Assembly: GCF_014195505.1 (NCBI RefSeq)
Contig: NZ_JACIBV010000001.1
Span: forward strand, 1,488,001 to 1,552,000
DNA length: 64,000 nucleotides
Origin: Nonomuraea dietziae
GTDB taxonomy: Bacteria > Actinomycetota > Actinomycetes > Streptosporangiales > Streptosporangiaceae
Direction of reading: 5' to 3'
Shown in pieces: positions 8,175 through 16,545 of the stretch. Position 1 is the first letter of the stretch, and every line of letters begins with the position of its first letter. The translations under genes were made by a program, and so were the position numbers. The notes under the pieces were generated by a model. That model was not told the DNA's origin and did no database searches. It saw only the letters and a list, made by a program, of their open reading frames with translations.

Positions 8175-9104
8175 ATGATCGCCGTCCTTGGTGAGTGCGT
8201 CGCCGACGCCTTCGCCGACAGGCGCCCGGGCGAGCTGGCGATGCGGGTACTGCCAGGCGGCGGGCCCAGCAACACCGCGGTCGCCCTGGCCCGCCTCGGC
8301 ACCGCCGCCAGATTCCTCGGGCGTCTATCGGACGACGTGTTCGGCGAGCTGTTCCGCGAGCGCATGGCCGCCTCCGGGGTCGACCTGTCGGCGTGCGTGC
8401 GGGCCCGCGAGCCGAGCACGCTGGCCGTCGCCACCCTGGACGCCGAGGGGCAGGCCCGCTACTCCTTCCACGCCGAGGGCACGGCCGACTGGGGTTGGAG
8501 CGCCGCCGAGCTGTCGGATGACCGGCTCAGCGGCGCGTCCTGCCTGCACACGGGGTCGCTGGCACTGGTCAGGGAGCCAGGAGCGAGCGCGGTGGCGGAG
8601 TTCGCGGCGCGGGCCGCGGCGACCGTCTCCATCGATCCCAACGTACGGCCCAGCCTCGCCTCGCGAGAGGACTATCTGTCGCGGATGCCGCAGTGGTGCG
8701 CGCTGGCCGACATCCTGAAACTCAGCGCCGACGACCTGGCGTTCCTGATGCCGGACGTCTCGATGGTCAGGGCGTGCGAGCTCTGGCACACGGCGGGGGC
8801 GCGGCTGATCGTGGTGACGATGGGGGCCGCGGGGGCGCTGGTCTCGCTGGACGGGGCTGTGGTGACGGTGCCAGCGGAGCCGGTGGAGGTGGTGGACACG
8901 GTCGGCGCGGGAGACTCCTTCACGGCGGGGCTGCTGCACCGGCTCGAGTCCAGGGGACTGCTGGGCGGGCGGCTGGACGGGCTGGACCTCGCCTCGGCCG
9001 CCGAGGCCGCCGCCTTCGGGGCCACGGTGGCGGCGCTGACCTGCGCGGTGGCGGGCGCCGACCCACCCTGGGCCGACCAGCTCACCTCCCAGCCCACGCC
9101 CTGA
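8175..9104 (+). CDS. PfkB-family carbohydrate kinase (probable fructokinase)
   Basis: 309 residues; start ATG 8175 is preceded by GGAAAGGCAGGCAG. The PfkB signatures are present: GGGPSNTAVALARLG at 28-42 (substrate side) and DTVGAGDSFTAGLL at 241-254 with the catalytic Asp247 and anion hole GAGD. It phosphorylates a sugar in the cytoplasm, most likely the one delivered by the divergent ABC importer; fructokinase is the commonest role for this subgroup. The shared LacI operator suggests coordinate induction. Confidence 0.88.
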   Translation: MIAVLGECVADAFADRRPGELAMRVLPGGGPSNTAVALARLGTAARFLGRLSDDVFGELFRERMAASGVDLSACVRAREPSTLAVATLDAEGQARYSFHAEGTADWGWSAAELSDDRLSGASCLHTGSLALVREPGASAVAEFAARAAATVSIDPNVRPSLASREDYLSRMPQWCALADILKLSADDLAFLMPDVSMVRACELWHTAGARLIVVTMGAAGALVSLDGAVVTVPAEPVEVVDTVGAGDSFTAGLLHRLESRGLLGGRLDGLDLASAAEAAAFGATVAALTCAVAGADPPWADQLTSQPTP

Positions 9105-9204
9105 CCCACGCTCCCGCCCTCGGCCAGCCATGGCGACGAGAAGGCGCCCGTCGCCCGGTGGGGAGGCGGGTGCTCCGAGGTGCGAGGGTCAGGCGGCGCG
9201 CTGG

Positions 9205-9331
9205 ACGCGGTGACGACCGTGGCCTCCTTCTTGATCCCGTTCACTGTCACCGCGACCAGCACCTGACCGCGCCGTAGCGCCGTCAGCGTCCCCGTCGCGG
9301 GGTCGAGCGCCGCGACGTGCCACGACTCCAT
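9205..9331 (-). pseudogene. Fragment resembling a bacterial Ig-like (BIG2) domain
   Basis: On the minus strand, WHVAALDPATGTLTAL then GQVLVAVTVNGIKKEATVV resembles the end of a BIG2 Ig-like domain (xxATVDPxTGxVTAxxxGxxTVTVTVNGxTxxATVxV). Such domains are common at the C-termini of secreted glycoside hydrolases. No domain with catalytic motifs precedes or follows, so it is a fragment. It lies directly downstream of the kinase on the opposite strand. Confidence 0.35.
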
Positions 9332-10003
9332 GTGACTGAGCGCTTCAGTTGGCGGATCTGCGCTTGAGTTGGCGGGCTCTGCGCGCACTGAGGGCGGGCG
9401 AGAGACCAGACCACATCTCGGCTCGTTTCTCGGGCGACCTCGCTGACGTGCTCGTGGTGCGAGAGCTGGGGCTGGAGACGTGGGCGCGTCTCTCAGTCGA
9501 TCTACGTGTCGGCAAGGTGATCGGCGCTGCAATAGCGCCCGTATCGACGCTCGCCTATTCACGCGACGTCTCTCCGGAGGACGAGCGGCTCTTTGGCGTG
9601 TTTGCGGCGCATCGCCGAGACAGGAGCTCGGCGTTGTCGGCCATGTCGGGAGCAGACGCCGGCTGGATGGAGGAGAATCATCCGCTCGAGCTCCGCGATC
9701 CCGCGGCGCTTGGTCTCGAACGCGTCGATCAAGACCCGCGGTCGATCGTTACGTCGCCCGTGCGGTACGTCGGGCTCGGCCTCACCGCCGGTGCACATGC
9801 ACCGTCGTGGCCAGGATTCGCGGAGCCGGATGCCCTCTCCCAGCTTTGGGAGACGAGCGACCAGCTGATGCGGCACCGCACCGTGCTCGGCGGCCGTTTG
9901 GAGGCTCAGGTCGGCGGCCGCCACGGTCGCGCCAGCGGCGAGCAGAAGGTGGTAAGAGAGAGACGGTGTGATCATCGCCTCCTGCAAGCGCGTGAGGGAC
10001 TGC
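9332..10003. other. Unresolved stretch, possible decayed gene
   Basis: A plus-strand frame from 9349 reads ADLRLSWRALRALRAGERP and on, with moderate G/C-ending codons, but I recognise no motif and no clear ribosome-binding site. The minus strand also has an open frame (9559-10128). Third-position GC is lower than in neighbouring genes, so this may be a degraded gene. No function can be assigned. Confidence 0.25.
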
Positions 10004-10682
10004 ATGCACCAGCCGCACGAACCAGTGGAGACAAAGGTGTTGGACGAGGACATCACAGAGCAGCAGGCCAGCATCGTCGCCCTGCTGCTCCACCATGCGC
10101 ACACCCCACTCACCGGCTCCGTGTACATCCGCGGAATTCTTCCGGCACCGGCATCCGCGCCATCGGTGTGCGTGGTCCTCGGCCCCTCGAACGGATCAGT
10201 CGACGAACCGGACCAGATGGTCGGCTATGACATCCCCTTACACGTCGACGATCACTACCTGACCGGCATGGACATCGCCGGGATCCTCCGCACCATCTGC
10301 ACAGGCGGCGGCCCTCGACCCCAGCAGCCGCGTCGGCGACCTGATGGGGATCCCCCTCATCACAGTGGATCCCCGGTCGGTCGTTCCCTCCGCGCGCACA
10401 CCCGAGGACAACGCCTACACGATCCTGCGCACCCTTGTGTGTCCCTGGACAGAAGACCGGCTTGATCCGCTCCTGCTCGGCTTCCTCTTCCACGCCGCAG
10501 ACACACTCCGGCTCTACCTGGCCTCCAGCGAAGTCCCTGACGGCGTCGTCGCGGTGGACACGCGCCCATCAGGAGCCCTCACGGCTCTCCTGGCCGCGCT
10601 TCCCTCCCTCATCACCGAGAGCTACCGCTACGCCGAACCCGATCCTCACTCCATCCGCCTGGTCGACCTCACCGACTGGTAG
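10004..10682 (+). pseudogene. Hypothetical gene split by one frameshift
   Basis: From ATG 10004 (GAGGG seven bases upstream) the frame encodes MHQPHEPVETKVLDEDITEQ and on to DIAGILRTICTGG near 10310. The reading then continues naturally one frame over as AALDPSSRVGDLMGIPLITVDP...TEDRLDPLLLGFLFHAADTLRLYLASSEVPDG and on to the stop at 10682. Both halves have coding-like composition and the join is seamless, so this is one protein of about 225 residues with a one-base change. That change could be real decay or a base-calling error. No family recognised. Confidence 0.5.
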
Positions 10683-10915
10683 GAGCCGCCTTCTCTGCTG
10701 CGGATCCAGACACCCGCTGAACCGGGAGGACGGGTTGCTCCGCATGCCCCACCGATCTTCGCGAGCACTACGAGCGGCTCGAACGGTCGGTGGAGTGGAG
10801 CGAGAGGGCTCGAGCTGTCGGCTCGGCTGAGCGGGCCACCTCGACGCCCGAGGCTGGCGCGGACGGCGGGGTCGCGGCTGCGCTGCCGCGCGGGTTCGTC
10901 TCCCGCCGCTCCGTC

Positions 10916-11599
10916 CTACGGCCGCTCGGGTGGCCTCGCCGAGTCCGTAGGGGTGTGCTCCCAGCGTTCGGCCAACAGGGCGGGAGCGGGTGCGGTGCCT
11001 GGCAGCGGCGGATGGCCCGGGCGCAGGCCGTCGAGAGCGATGGCGATCATGCGCCTGCGGGCATTGCGGGCCGCGTCGGCCAGGTCGGTACGGCCCTGCC
11101 GGTCGAGCTGCTCGATCAGGGGGGACTTGCCGAGCTGCTCGATCAGCAGCGAGATGTCCATGGCCGTGACGTCCTGCCTGAGCACTCCGGCGACGTGCGC
11201 GCGCTCGACCAGCTCTCGCATCAGCTGGTCGGACCTTGTGAACCTGGTCGCCATGTCGTCGGTGACGGCGATCGTGCCGGCCAGCGGCCCGAGTGAGCCG
11301 CCGCTGAACTCGACGCCGGCATTGACGTAATGGACGAGCCCCTCCCAGGGGTCGTCGTGCTCAAGACCGCGTTCGGCGGCCTCGATCCATTGGTCGAGCG
11401 AGAGCGCGCACAGGTGTTGAAAGAGCTCGTCCTTGGAGCGGTAGCGGCGGTAGAGGCTGGCGACACCGACTCCCGCACGCGCGGCGATGGTCGCCACCGA
11501 CGCGTGGGCTCCATCCACGGCCAGGACCTTCTTGGTGGCATCGAGCAGTGCGTAGTCGTTGCGCTCTGCTTCGGCGTGCCGGGGCGCTTTGCGGGCCAT
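10916..11599 (-). CDS. TetR-family repressor of the divergent quinone reductase/MFS operon
   Basis: 227 residues from ATG 11599. The DNA-binding region is ALLDATKKVLAVDG then VATIAARAGVGVASLYRRYRSKDELFQHL, a standard TetR helix-turn-helix. The C-terminal ligand domain carries no recognised signature. GGAGG lies only one base from this ATG, so an upstream start (frame open to 11683) is possible, but homologues begin near MARK. It is divergent from the oxidoreductase at 11682; two direct repeats between them are candidate operators. Confidence 0.85.
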   Translation of the reverse strand: MARKAPRHAEAERNDYALLDATKKVLAVDGAHASVATIAARAGVGVASLYRRYRSKDELFQHLCALSLDQWIEAAERGLEHDDPWEGLVHYVNAGVEFSGGSLGPLAGTIAVTDDMATRFTRSDQLMRELVERAHVAGVLRQDVTAMDISLLIEQLGKSPLIEQLDRQGRTDLADAARNARRRMIAIALDGLRPGHPPLPGTAPAPALLAERWEHTPTDSARPPERP

Positions 11600-11619
11600 G
11601 CCTCCACCGTACCGCTTTG

Positions 11620-11670
11620 CGAAGCGATTCACTCCGTTATAGATTTCAAACGAAGCGAATCGATCCGTTT
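11620..11670. promoter_or_regulatory. Direct-repeat operator candidate
   Basis: cgaagcgattcactccgtt (11620-11638) and cgaagcgaatcgatccgtt (11651-11669) share CGAAGCGAnTC followed by TCCGTT, 31 bp apart (three helical turns). They lie between the divergent TetR gene and the oxidoreductase. Confidence 0.5.
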
Positions 11671-11681
11671 GGGGTGGCGTC

Positions 11682-12665
11682 ATGCGAGCCGTGGTGATGG
11701 AAGAGTTCGGGGGGCCCGAGGTCCTGCGGGTGCGACAGGTCGACGACCCTGCGCCGGGCCCGGGGCAGGTGCTCGTGGCGGTGGCCTACGCGAGCATCAC
11801 CTTCGTCGAGACGCAGGTGCGCTCGGGCAAGGGGCCCTTCGGCAGGCCGCCGCTGCCGCGCGTACCGGGCAACGGCGTGGGCGGCAGCATCCTCGCCGTC
11901 GGGCCCGAGGTGGACCCGGCTCTGGTGGGAACCGTCGTGGTCACCACCACCGGCGGCGAGGGCGGCTACGCCGAGTTGGCGCTGGCGCGGGCACAGGACG
12001 TGGTCCCTGTCCCCGCGGGGCTGGAGCTGAAGGACGCGGTCGCCCTGCTGGCAGACGGACGTACGGCGCTGCTGCTGCACCGGCAGGCGGAGGTCAGGCC
12101 GCGACAGCGGGTCCTCGTGGAGGCCGCGGCGGGAGGCGTGGGCAGCCTGCTCGTGCAGCTCGCCGCCGCCGAGGGGGCCCAGGTGATCGGCGCCGCCCGA
12201 GGAGCGGGGAAGGCGGGGCTGGTCACCTCGCTGGGCGCGGCCGCCTACGTCGACTACTCTCTGCCCGGCTGGCTGGACCAGGTCATGGAGGCGACCGGGG
12301 GCGCGGGAGTCGATCTGGTCTTCGACGGCGTCGGCGGCCGGATCGGCACAGTGGCGGTCGGCGCGCTGCGCGAAGGCGGACGCGTGAGCATCTACGGAGT
12401 GGCGAGTGGCGTGGAGGCCGACCTGGACGAGGAGGAGCTCCGCAGGCGCTCCATCGCCGTCATCGGCCTCACGTCCGCGCCGAGCCCGGCGATGACGCGC
12501 GCTCTCATCGCCGACGCGCTCGATCTGGCGGCAGGCGGGAGGCTGCGGCCTGTCATCGGCCAGACCTTCCCGCTCGACGAGGCCGCGGCCGCGCACCGGG
12601 CGATCGAAGCGCGGGCCACGACGGGCAAGACCCTACTCGTCCCAGGCGCCCATGTCCGCGGCTGA
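11682..12665 (+). CDS. Zinc-type alcohol dehydrogenase/quinone oxidoreductase (MDR family)
   Basis: 327 residues. The GroES-like N-terminus (MRAVVMEEFGGPEVLRVRQVDDPAPGPGQVLV) and Rossmann motif VEAAAGGVGSLLVQLAAAEGA near residues 147-167 define an NADPH-dependent quinone-oxidoreductase-type MDR enzyme. The zinc ligands of true alcohol dehydrogenases are not visible, matching the zinc-free QOR branch. It probably reduces a quinone or enone electrophile. Its end overlaps the MFS gene by 14 bp, so reductase and efflux pump are co-expressed under the divergent TetR. Confidence 0.9.
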   Translation: MRAVVMEEFGGPEVLRVRQVDDPAPGPGQVLVAVAYASITFVETQVRSGKGPFGRPPLPRVPGNGVGGSILAVGPEVDPALVGTVVVTTTGGEGGYAELALARAQDVVPVPAGLELKDAVALLADGRTALLLHRQAEVRPRQRVLVEAAAGGVGSLLVQLAAAEGAQVIGAARGAGKAGLVTSLGAAAYVDYSLPGWLDQVMEATGGAGVDLVFDGVGGRIGTVAVGALREGGRVSIYGVASGVEADLDEEELRRRSIAVIGLTSAPSPAMTRALIADALDLAAGGRLRPVIGQTFPLDEAAAAHRAIEARATTGKTLLVPGAHVRG

Positions 12666-14190
12666 AGCGCCGGAGCTCCCGGTCAGAGCCGGAGCGCGGG
12701 AGTGGGCCGCTCTGGCGGTCCTGGGCGTCCCCGCCGTCCTGGTGATGATGAACATGTCGGTGCTCTACCTCGCGCTGCCCAGCCTGAGCGCCGAGCTGAG
12801 GCCCGGCGGCGCCCAGCTGCTGTGGATCACCGACATCTACGGCTTCATGGTCGCGGGAGCGCTCGTCACCATGGGGACGCTCGGCGACCGTCTCGGGCAC
12901 CGCAGGATCCTGCTGATCGGGGCCGTCCTCTTCGCCTGCGCCTCCGTTCTCGCCGCCTGCTCCACCAGCGCGGGCATGCTCATCGCGGCGCGGGCGGTCC
13001 AGGGCATCGCCGCGGCCTGCCTGGCGCCGTCCTCGCTGGCGCTGATCCGCGCCCTGTTCCCCGACTCCAGGCAGCGCACCCTGGCCATCACGATCTGGAT
13101 GATGGGCTTCATGGGCGGCGGCGCCCTCGGCCCGCTGGTCGGGGGCGTGTTGCTGCACTTCTCTTGGTGGGGGGCGGTGTTCCTGCTCGCGGTTCCCGCC
13201 ATGGCGCTGTTGCTGGTGACAGGGCCGTTCCTGATCCCCGAGTCGCGCGCCACGGCCGCAGGGCGGCTGGACGCGGTCAGTGTGGTCCTGTCGCTCCTGA
13301 CTCCTCTGGCGATCGTGTTCGGCATCAAGGATCTCGCGGTTCACGGCTTCGCGCTGCCGTCCGCCGGGGTCCTGGCCGCCGGCCTGGCGATCGGAACGAT
13401 CTTCGTGCGCCGCCAGCGGCGGCTTGCCCACCCGCTGCTGGATCTGACGCTGTTCCGCATCCCCGCCTTCGCCGTGCCGATCGCGGGAATGGCGCTGGTC
13501 GGCATCCTGCTGTTCGGCACCAGCCTGCTCACCTCGCAGTACCTGCAGCTGGTCCTCGGCTTCTCGCCGCTGGAGGCGGGCCTGTGGCAGCTGCCCACGG
13601 CGGTCACGGGCACCGTCGTGGCACTGGTGGTCTCCGCCCTCACCGACCGGATCCGCCCTGCCGTCCTCATGACGGCAGGAGCGACCCTCGCCGTCGCGGG
13701 TCCTGTCCTGCTCACCCAGGCGGACGACAACCCCTTCGTCCTGGTGTGCGGCTCCGTCGCGCTCTTCGCAGGGCTGACCCCGTTCATGGCCCTGGGCACC
13801 AGCCTGGTGGTGGACGCGGCGCCGTCCGAACGCGCGGGAAGCGCCTCGGCGATCTCCGAGACCGGCACCGAACTCGGCGGCGCGCTGGGCATCGCCGTCA
13901 TGGGCAGCGTCGCCACCGGCGTCTACGGCGGCTACCTGACCGACCACCTGCCCCCAGGGGTTCCGCCCGAGGTCGCCAGGGCCGCCCGCGAGACGTTGCC
14001 CGCTGCGCTCGAGGCCGCCCGGCGGCTTCCCGAGAGCATCGGCGTCCCGTTGGCCGAGGCCGCCAGAGAGGCGTTCACCCACAGCCTCCACGTCCACGCG
14101 CTCATCACGATCCCCCTGCTCGCCGCGCTGGCCCTGCTGACCCTGACCCTGCGGCGCACGACATCGCGTTCGGCTGAAAGGACCAGATGA
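12652..14190 (+). CDS. MFS drug efflux transporter, DHA2 (14-TM) family
   Basis: 512 residues with about 14 transmembrane segments. Motif A is GTLGDRLGHRRILLIG, and WITDIYGFMVAGALVTMG plus the motif-C-like GGGALGPLVGGVLL fit the EmrB/QacA group. It is a proton-driven exporter of lipophilic or cationic compounds in the cytoplasmic membrane. It overlaps the quinone reductase upstream and, by ATGA at 14187-14190, a truncated frnE-like gene downstream. Context points to export of an electrophile or antibiotic sensed by the TetR at 10916. Confidence 0.92.
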   Translation: MSAAEAPELPVRAGAREWAALAVLGVPAVLVMMNMSVLYLALPSLSAELRPGGAQLLWITDIYGFMVAGALVTMGTLGDRLGHRRILLIGAVLFACASVLAACSTSAGMLIAARAVQGIAAACLAPSSLALIRALFPDSRQRTLAITIWMMGFMGGGALGPLVGGVLLHFSWWGAVFLLAVPAMALLLVTGPFLIPESRATAAGRLDAVSVVLSLLTPLAIVFGIKDLAVHGFALPSAGVLAAGLAIGTIFVRRQRRLAHPLLDLTLFRIPAFAVPIAGMALVGILLFGTSLLTSQYLQLVLGFSPLEAGLWQLPTAVTGTVVALVVSALTDRIRPAVLMTAGATLAVAGPVLLTQADDNPFVLVCGSVALFAGLTPFMALGTSLVVDAAPSERAGSASAISETGTELGGALGIAVMGSVATGVYGGYLTDHLPPGVPPEVARAARETLPAALEAARRLPESIGVPLAEAAREAFTHSLHVHALITIPLLAALALLTLTLRRTTSRSAERTR

Positions 14191-14470
14191 TCATGGAGGT
14201 CGAGGCCTACTTCGACGTCCTGTACCCCTGGTGCCACATCGGCAAGAGGCGACCAGCCTCGGCGTCGAGGCCGGACTCGAGCTTGCCCAGGTGCTCGAGC
14301 TCCTGAACGACGACGCGTTCGCCGCCGACGTGCGGGTCGAGGAGCGCCCCGCCGTCCTGAGCGGGATCAGCGGCGTCCCCGCGCTCGTCATCGGCGGAGG
14401 CCCACCGGTCTCCGCCGTTCAGGAACCCGCCGCGCTGGTCCGCCTCCTGGAGCGCGCGACAGCGTCCTGC
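14187..14470 (+). pseudogene. Internally deleted FrnE-like DsbA-family oxidoreductase
   Basis: From ATG 14187 (overlapping the MFS stop) the frame gives MIMEVEAYFDVLYPWCHIGKR, the N-terminus and active-site PWCxIG of FrnE-type DsbA proteins. It then loses frame near 14250. The following frame resumes with LGVEAGLELAQVLELLNDDAF then GISGVPALVIGGG...PAALVRLLERA, the C-terminal helix, cis-Pro loop (GVPAL) and end of the same family. Roughly 110-120 internal residues are missing, so this is a deletion relic of the operon's third gene. Confidence 0.75.
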
Positions 14471-14623
14471 GGCGCCTGTCTCCTCGACCGGCCCCGGCAA
14501 GGCATTCCCTTCTCCGGCTGCGGCGGGGGTAAGCCTCGGGCCCCCGCCGGCCGTCCGGGTTTCGCCTGGCCACGCCAGGTTAGTGATCAGGTCGACGGGT
14601 CGTGGCGGATCGAGGAGGCACCG

Positions 14624-15043
14624 ATGACGGCAGACCAGCGCAAGGGCGGCGCGACCATGCCGTCGGAGGTCAGCTCGCGGCTGTCATTCTTCGATCGCTT
14701 CGCCACCAAAGCGGCCGGCTTCGTCTCCGGCGCGTGGTTCTTCGCGATGTGCGTGCTGCTGGTGCTGATCTGGGCGCCGTCCTACTTCGCGTTCGGCAGC
14801 GTCGACACCTGGCAGCTGGTCATCAACACCGCCACCACCATCGTGACCTTCCTGCTGGTCGCGCTTCTGCAGAACACCCAGAGCCGCGCCAACGACGCCG
14901 TCCAGCACAAGCTCAACGCCATCGCGGACGGCCTGGCCGACCTGATGAGCCAGATGGCCGAGAGCCAGGACGCCCAACGCCTGCGCGATGACACCAGAGA
15001 GCTGAGGGAGGCGGTCGGCCTGGAGAACAAGGAGAGCGCCTGA
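14624..15043 (+). CDS. Low-affinity iron permease-family membrane protein
   Basis: 139 residues; ATG 14624 follows GAGGAGG at ideal spacing. Two transmembrane helices (AGFVSGAWFFAMCVLLVLIWAPSYFAF and WQLVINTATTIVTFLLVALLQNTQSR) and the LLQNTQSRANDAVQHKLNAIADGL segment are the signature of the bacterial low-affinity iron permease family (FET4-related, often about 130-150 residues). Transport activity is not established for most bacterial members. It stands alone with its own ribosome-binding site. Confidence 0.8.
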   Translation: MTADQRKGGATMPSEVSSRLSFFDRFATKAAGFVSGAWFFAMCVLLVLIWAPSYFAFGSVDTWQLVINTATTIVTFLLVALLQNTQSRANDAVQHKLNAIADGLADLMSQMAESQDAQRLRDDTRELREAVGLENKESA

Positions 15044-15233
15044 CCCGTCGAAGGCCGCCCGCACGCGGACCCCGGGCGCAGTGACGACAGGCTCGCTCAG
15101 TACTCGGCTCCGGCTCCGAGGTGGGTGAAGAAAGAGGACACAAGGTGTCGGGTTTGGGGTCGAGCATGGTTGGCAACCGGTCGACGGTCGATGGCGCCCG
15201 TGAGTCGGGCAGTACGAATAGACAAGGACCTCC

Positions 15234-15764
15234 ATGCGTGAAACGGCAGAAGATCTCAAACAGCTCCAGGCTCTCCTCGACACCTCCCTCTCCCGCTCCA
15301 CCTCGCACCTGCGCTCGATCATCAACACCGAGCGCACGCTGACCGCAGAGCAGCTCACCCAGGTCCTTACCGGCATGTGCACCCTCGCCCTGTCCACCGT
15401 GACGGCGAAGGGCGAGCCCCGGATCAGCGGTGTGGACGGGCACTTCCTGCACGGGAAGTGGCACTTCGGCACGGCGCGTGGCGCCGCCAAGGCCCGCCAC
15501 CTCGCCGCCCGCCCCGCCGCCAGCGTCGCGCACATGCGCGGGGAGGACCTGGGCGTGTTCACGCACGGCACGGTGGAGATCCTCAACCCCCAGGACGGCG
15601 AGCCGGCCCCGGACTGGTCAAACCTGCTCGCCTACTTCAAGGACTTCTACGGCGACGACTCCTTCGACTGGGACAACGACGTGGTCTACTACCGGCTGCA
15701 TCCGCACTGGATGACCGTCTACGCCCCCGATTTCGCGAAGCTCACTGCGGCATCCCCGTCCTGA
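15234..15764 (+). CDS. Pyridoxamine 5'-phosphate oxidase-fold protein
   Basis: 176 residues from ATG 15234 with AAGGACCTCC upstream. A split beta-barrel FMN/F420-type fold is suggested by LTGMCTLALSTVTAKGEPRISGVDGHFLHGKWHFGTARGAAKARHL and the C-terminal VVYYRLHPHWMTVYAPDF. Actinobacterial members often bind F420 or FMN and reduce varied substrates, so the name does not imply PLP synthesis. No partner gene; a decayed gene converges on it from downstream. Confidence 0.8.
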   Translation: MRETAEDLKQLQALLDTSLSRSTSHLRSIINTERTLTAEQLTQVLTGMCTLALSTVTAKGEPRISGVDGHFLHGKWHFGTARGAAKARHLAARPAASVAHMRGEDLGVFTHGTVEILNPQDGEPAPDWSNLLAYFKDFYGDDSFDWDNDVVYYRLHPHWMTVYAPDFAKLTAASPS

Positions 15765-16430
15765 TCAGTCGATGACGAGCGGCCGCGCTACGCATGCGGG
15801 CGCGGCCGCCGTCCACTGTGGTCCGGACCCGACCGCGACGCCGCCGCCGGGCTCCAGGCCGAGAGCCGCCACCAGCACCTCGCGAGCCTCGGCGCACGTC
15901 CGCCTCGTGAACAGACCTTCGCGAAGGTCGCAGCCCGGCACTGCCCCCGCCACCCGTCGACGTATCTCACGTCGCGCCTGGCCCCCACGCGCCAGAACGC
16001 GCCGGGGTCGGGGGTGTCGATTCCGCTGATCACCGCGGCCGGGGTCGGCCCCCCATCGCGTTGACTCGGTGGCTCCAACGGCCCCACTGCCCCGAGCGGA
16101 CGGAAGCCGGGGGGATGCCGCCGGGTCCGCCGGGCTGCCGGCGCCGCCACGGGGGCGGCTTCGGGCGTAGGTGTAGGCGCGGGGGTGGCGGTCCGGTAGG
16201 TTCGGCGCGTCCCCTCGGTGCGCGGCAACGCTGAAGACCAGGTCGGCGTCCTGCCGGAGCATCTTCAACGTCTTGGCGACAGTCGACTCATCCAGGCACG
16301 CCGGAAGCGCCCGGTGAGGGCGGCCGAAGGAGCCCTGAGCACCCGCCGCCGCTTGGAGAAGGGCCTGTTCGTCCATCACGGACAACGGCAGGGATCCGTC
16401 CATCGCGGACAACAAAAAGGGAAAGGAGAG
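15765..16430 (-). pseudogene. Probable decayed gene of unknown family
   Basis: On the minus strand, coding-like segments occur in alternating frames. DEQALLQAAAGAQGSFGRP...LRQDADLVFSVAAHRGDAP (about 16375-16190) comes first. FRPLGAVGPLEPPSQRDGGPTPAAVISGIDTPDPGAFWRV (about 16110-15990) is in a second frame. PGCDLREGLFTRRTCAEAREVLVAALGLEPGGGVAVGSGP and on to the stop at 15765 are back in the first. This pattern suggests a gene with two frameshifts. I do not recognise the family. Confidence 0.35.
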
Positions 16431-16467
16431 CGCCCGCTCCTTTCCACTCTCAACGTATAGCGCACCG

Positions 16468-16488
16468 GGGGGCTTGCGGCAAGACCCC
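16468..16488 (+). promoter_or_regulatory. Rifamycin-associated element (RAE)-like inverted repeat
   Basis: Arms GGGGnCTTG and CAAGnCCCC surround CGG, a near-perfect 21-bp inverted repeat 58 bp before the glycosyltransferase start. It matches my memory of the RAE found upstream of rifamycin-inactivation genes and helR in actinomycetes. The TTGCGG within it (16475-16480) could be the -35, with CAGAAT (16499-16504) 18 bp further as -10. Confidence 0.75.
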
Positions 16489-16545
16489 TGTCGTGCTGCA
16501 GAATCGCCGACCGAGGCCAGAACCTGCGGAAATGAGGAACGCGGA

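Noticed and set aside
8672..9562. 296-codon minus-strand frame over the kinase end
   Set aside because: Mostly antisense of the PfkB gene; only the short Ig-like fragment at 9205-9331 is worth noting.
9349..10230. 293-codon plus-strand frame as a real gene
   Set aside because: No motif, no clear ribosome-binding site, mixed codon bias, and its 3' part overlaps the better supported frame starting at 10004.
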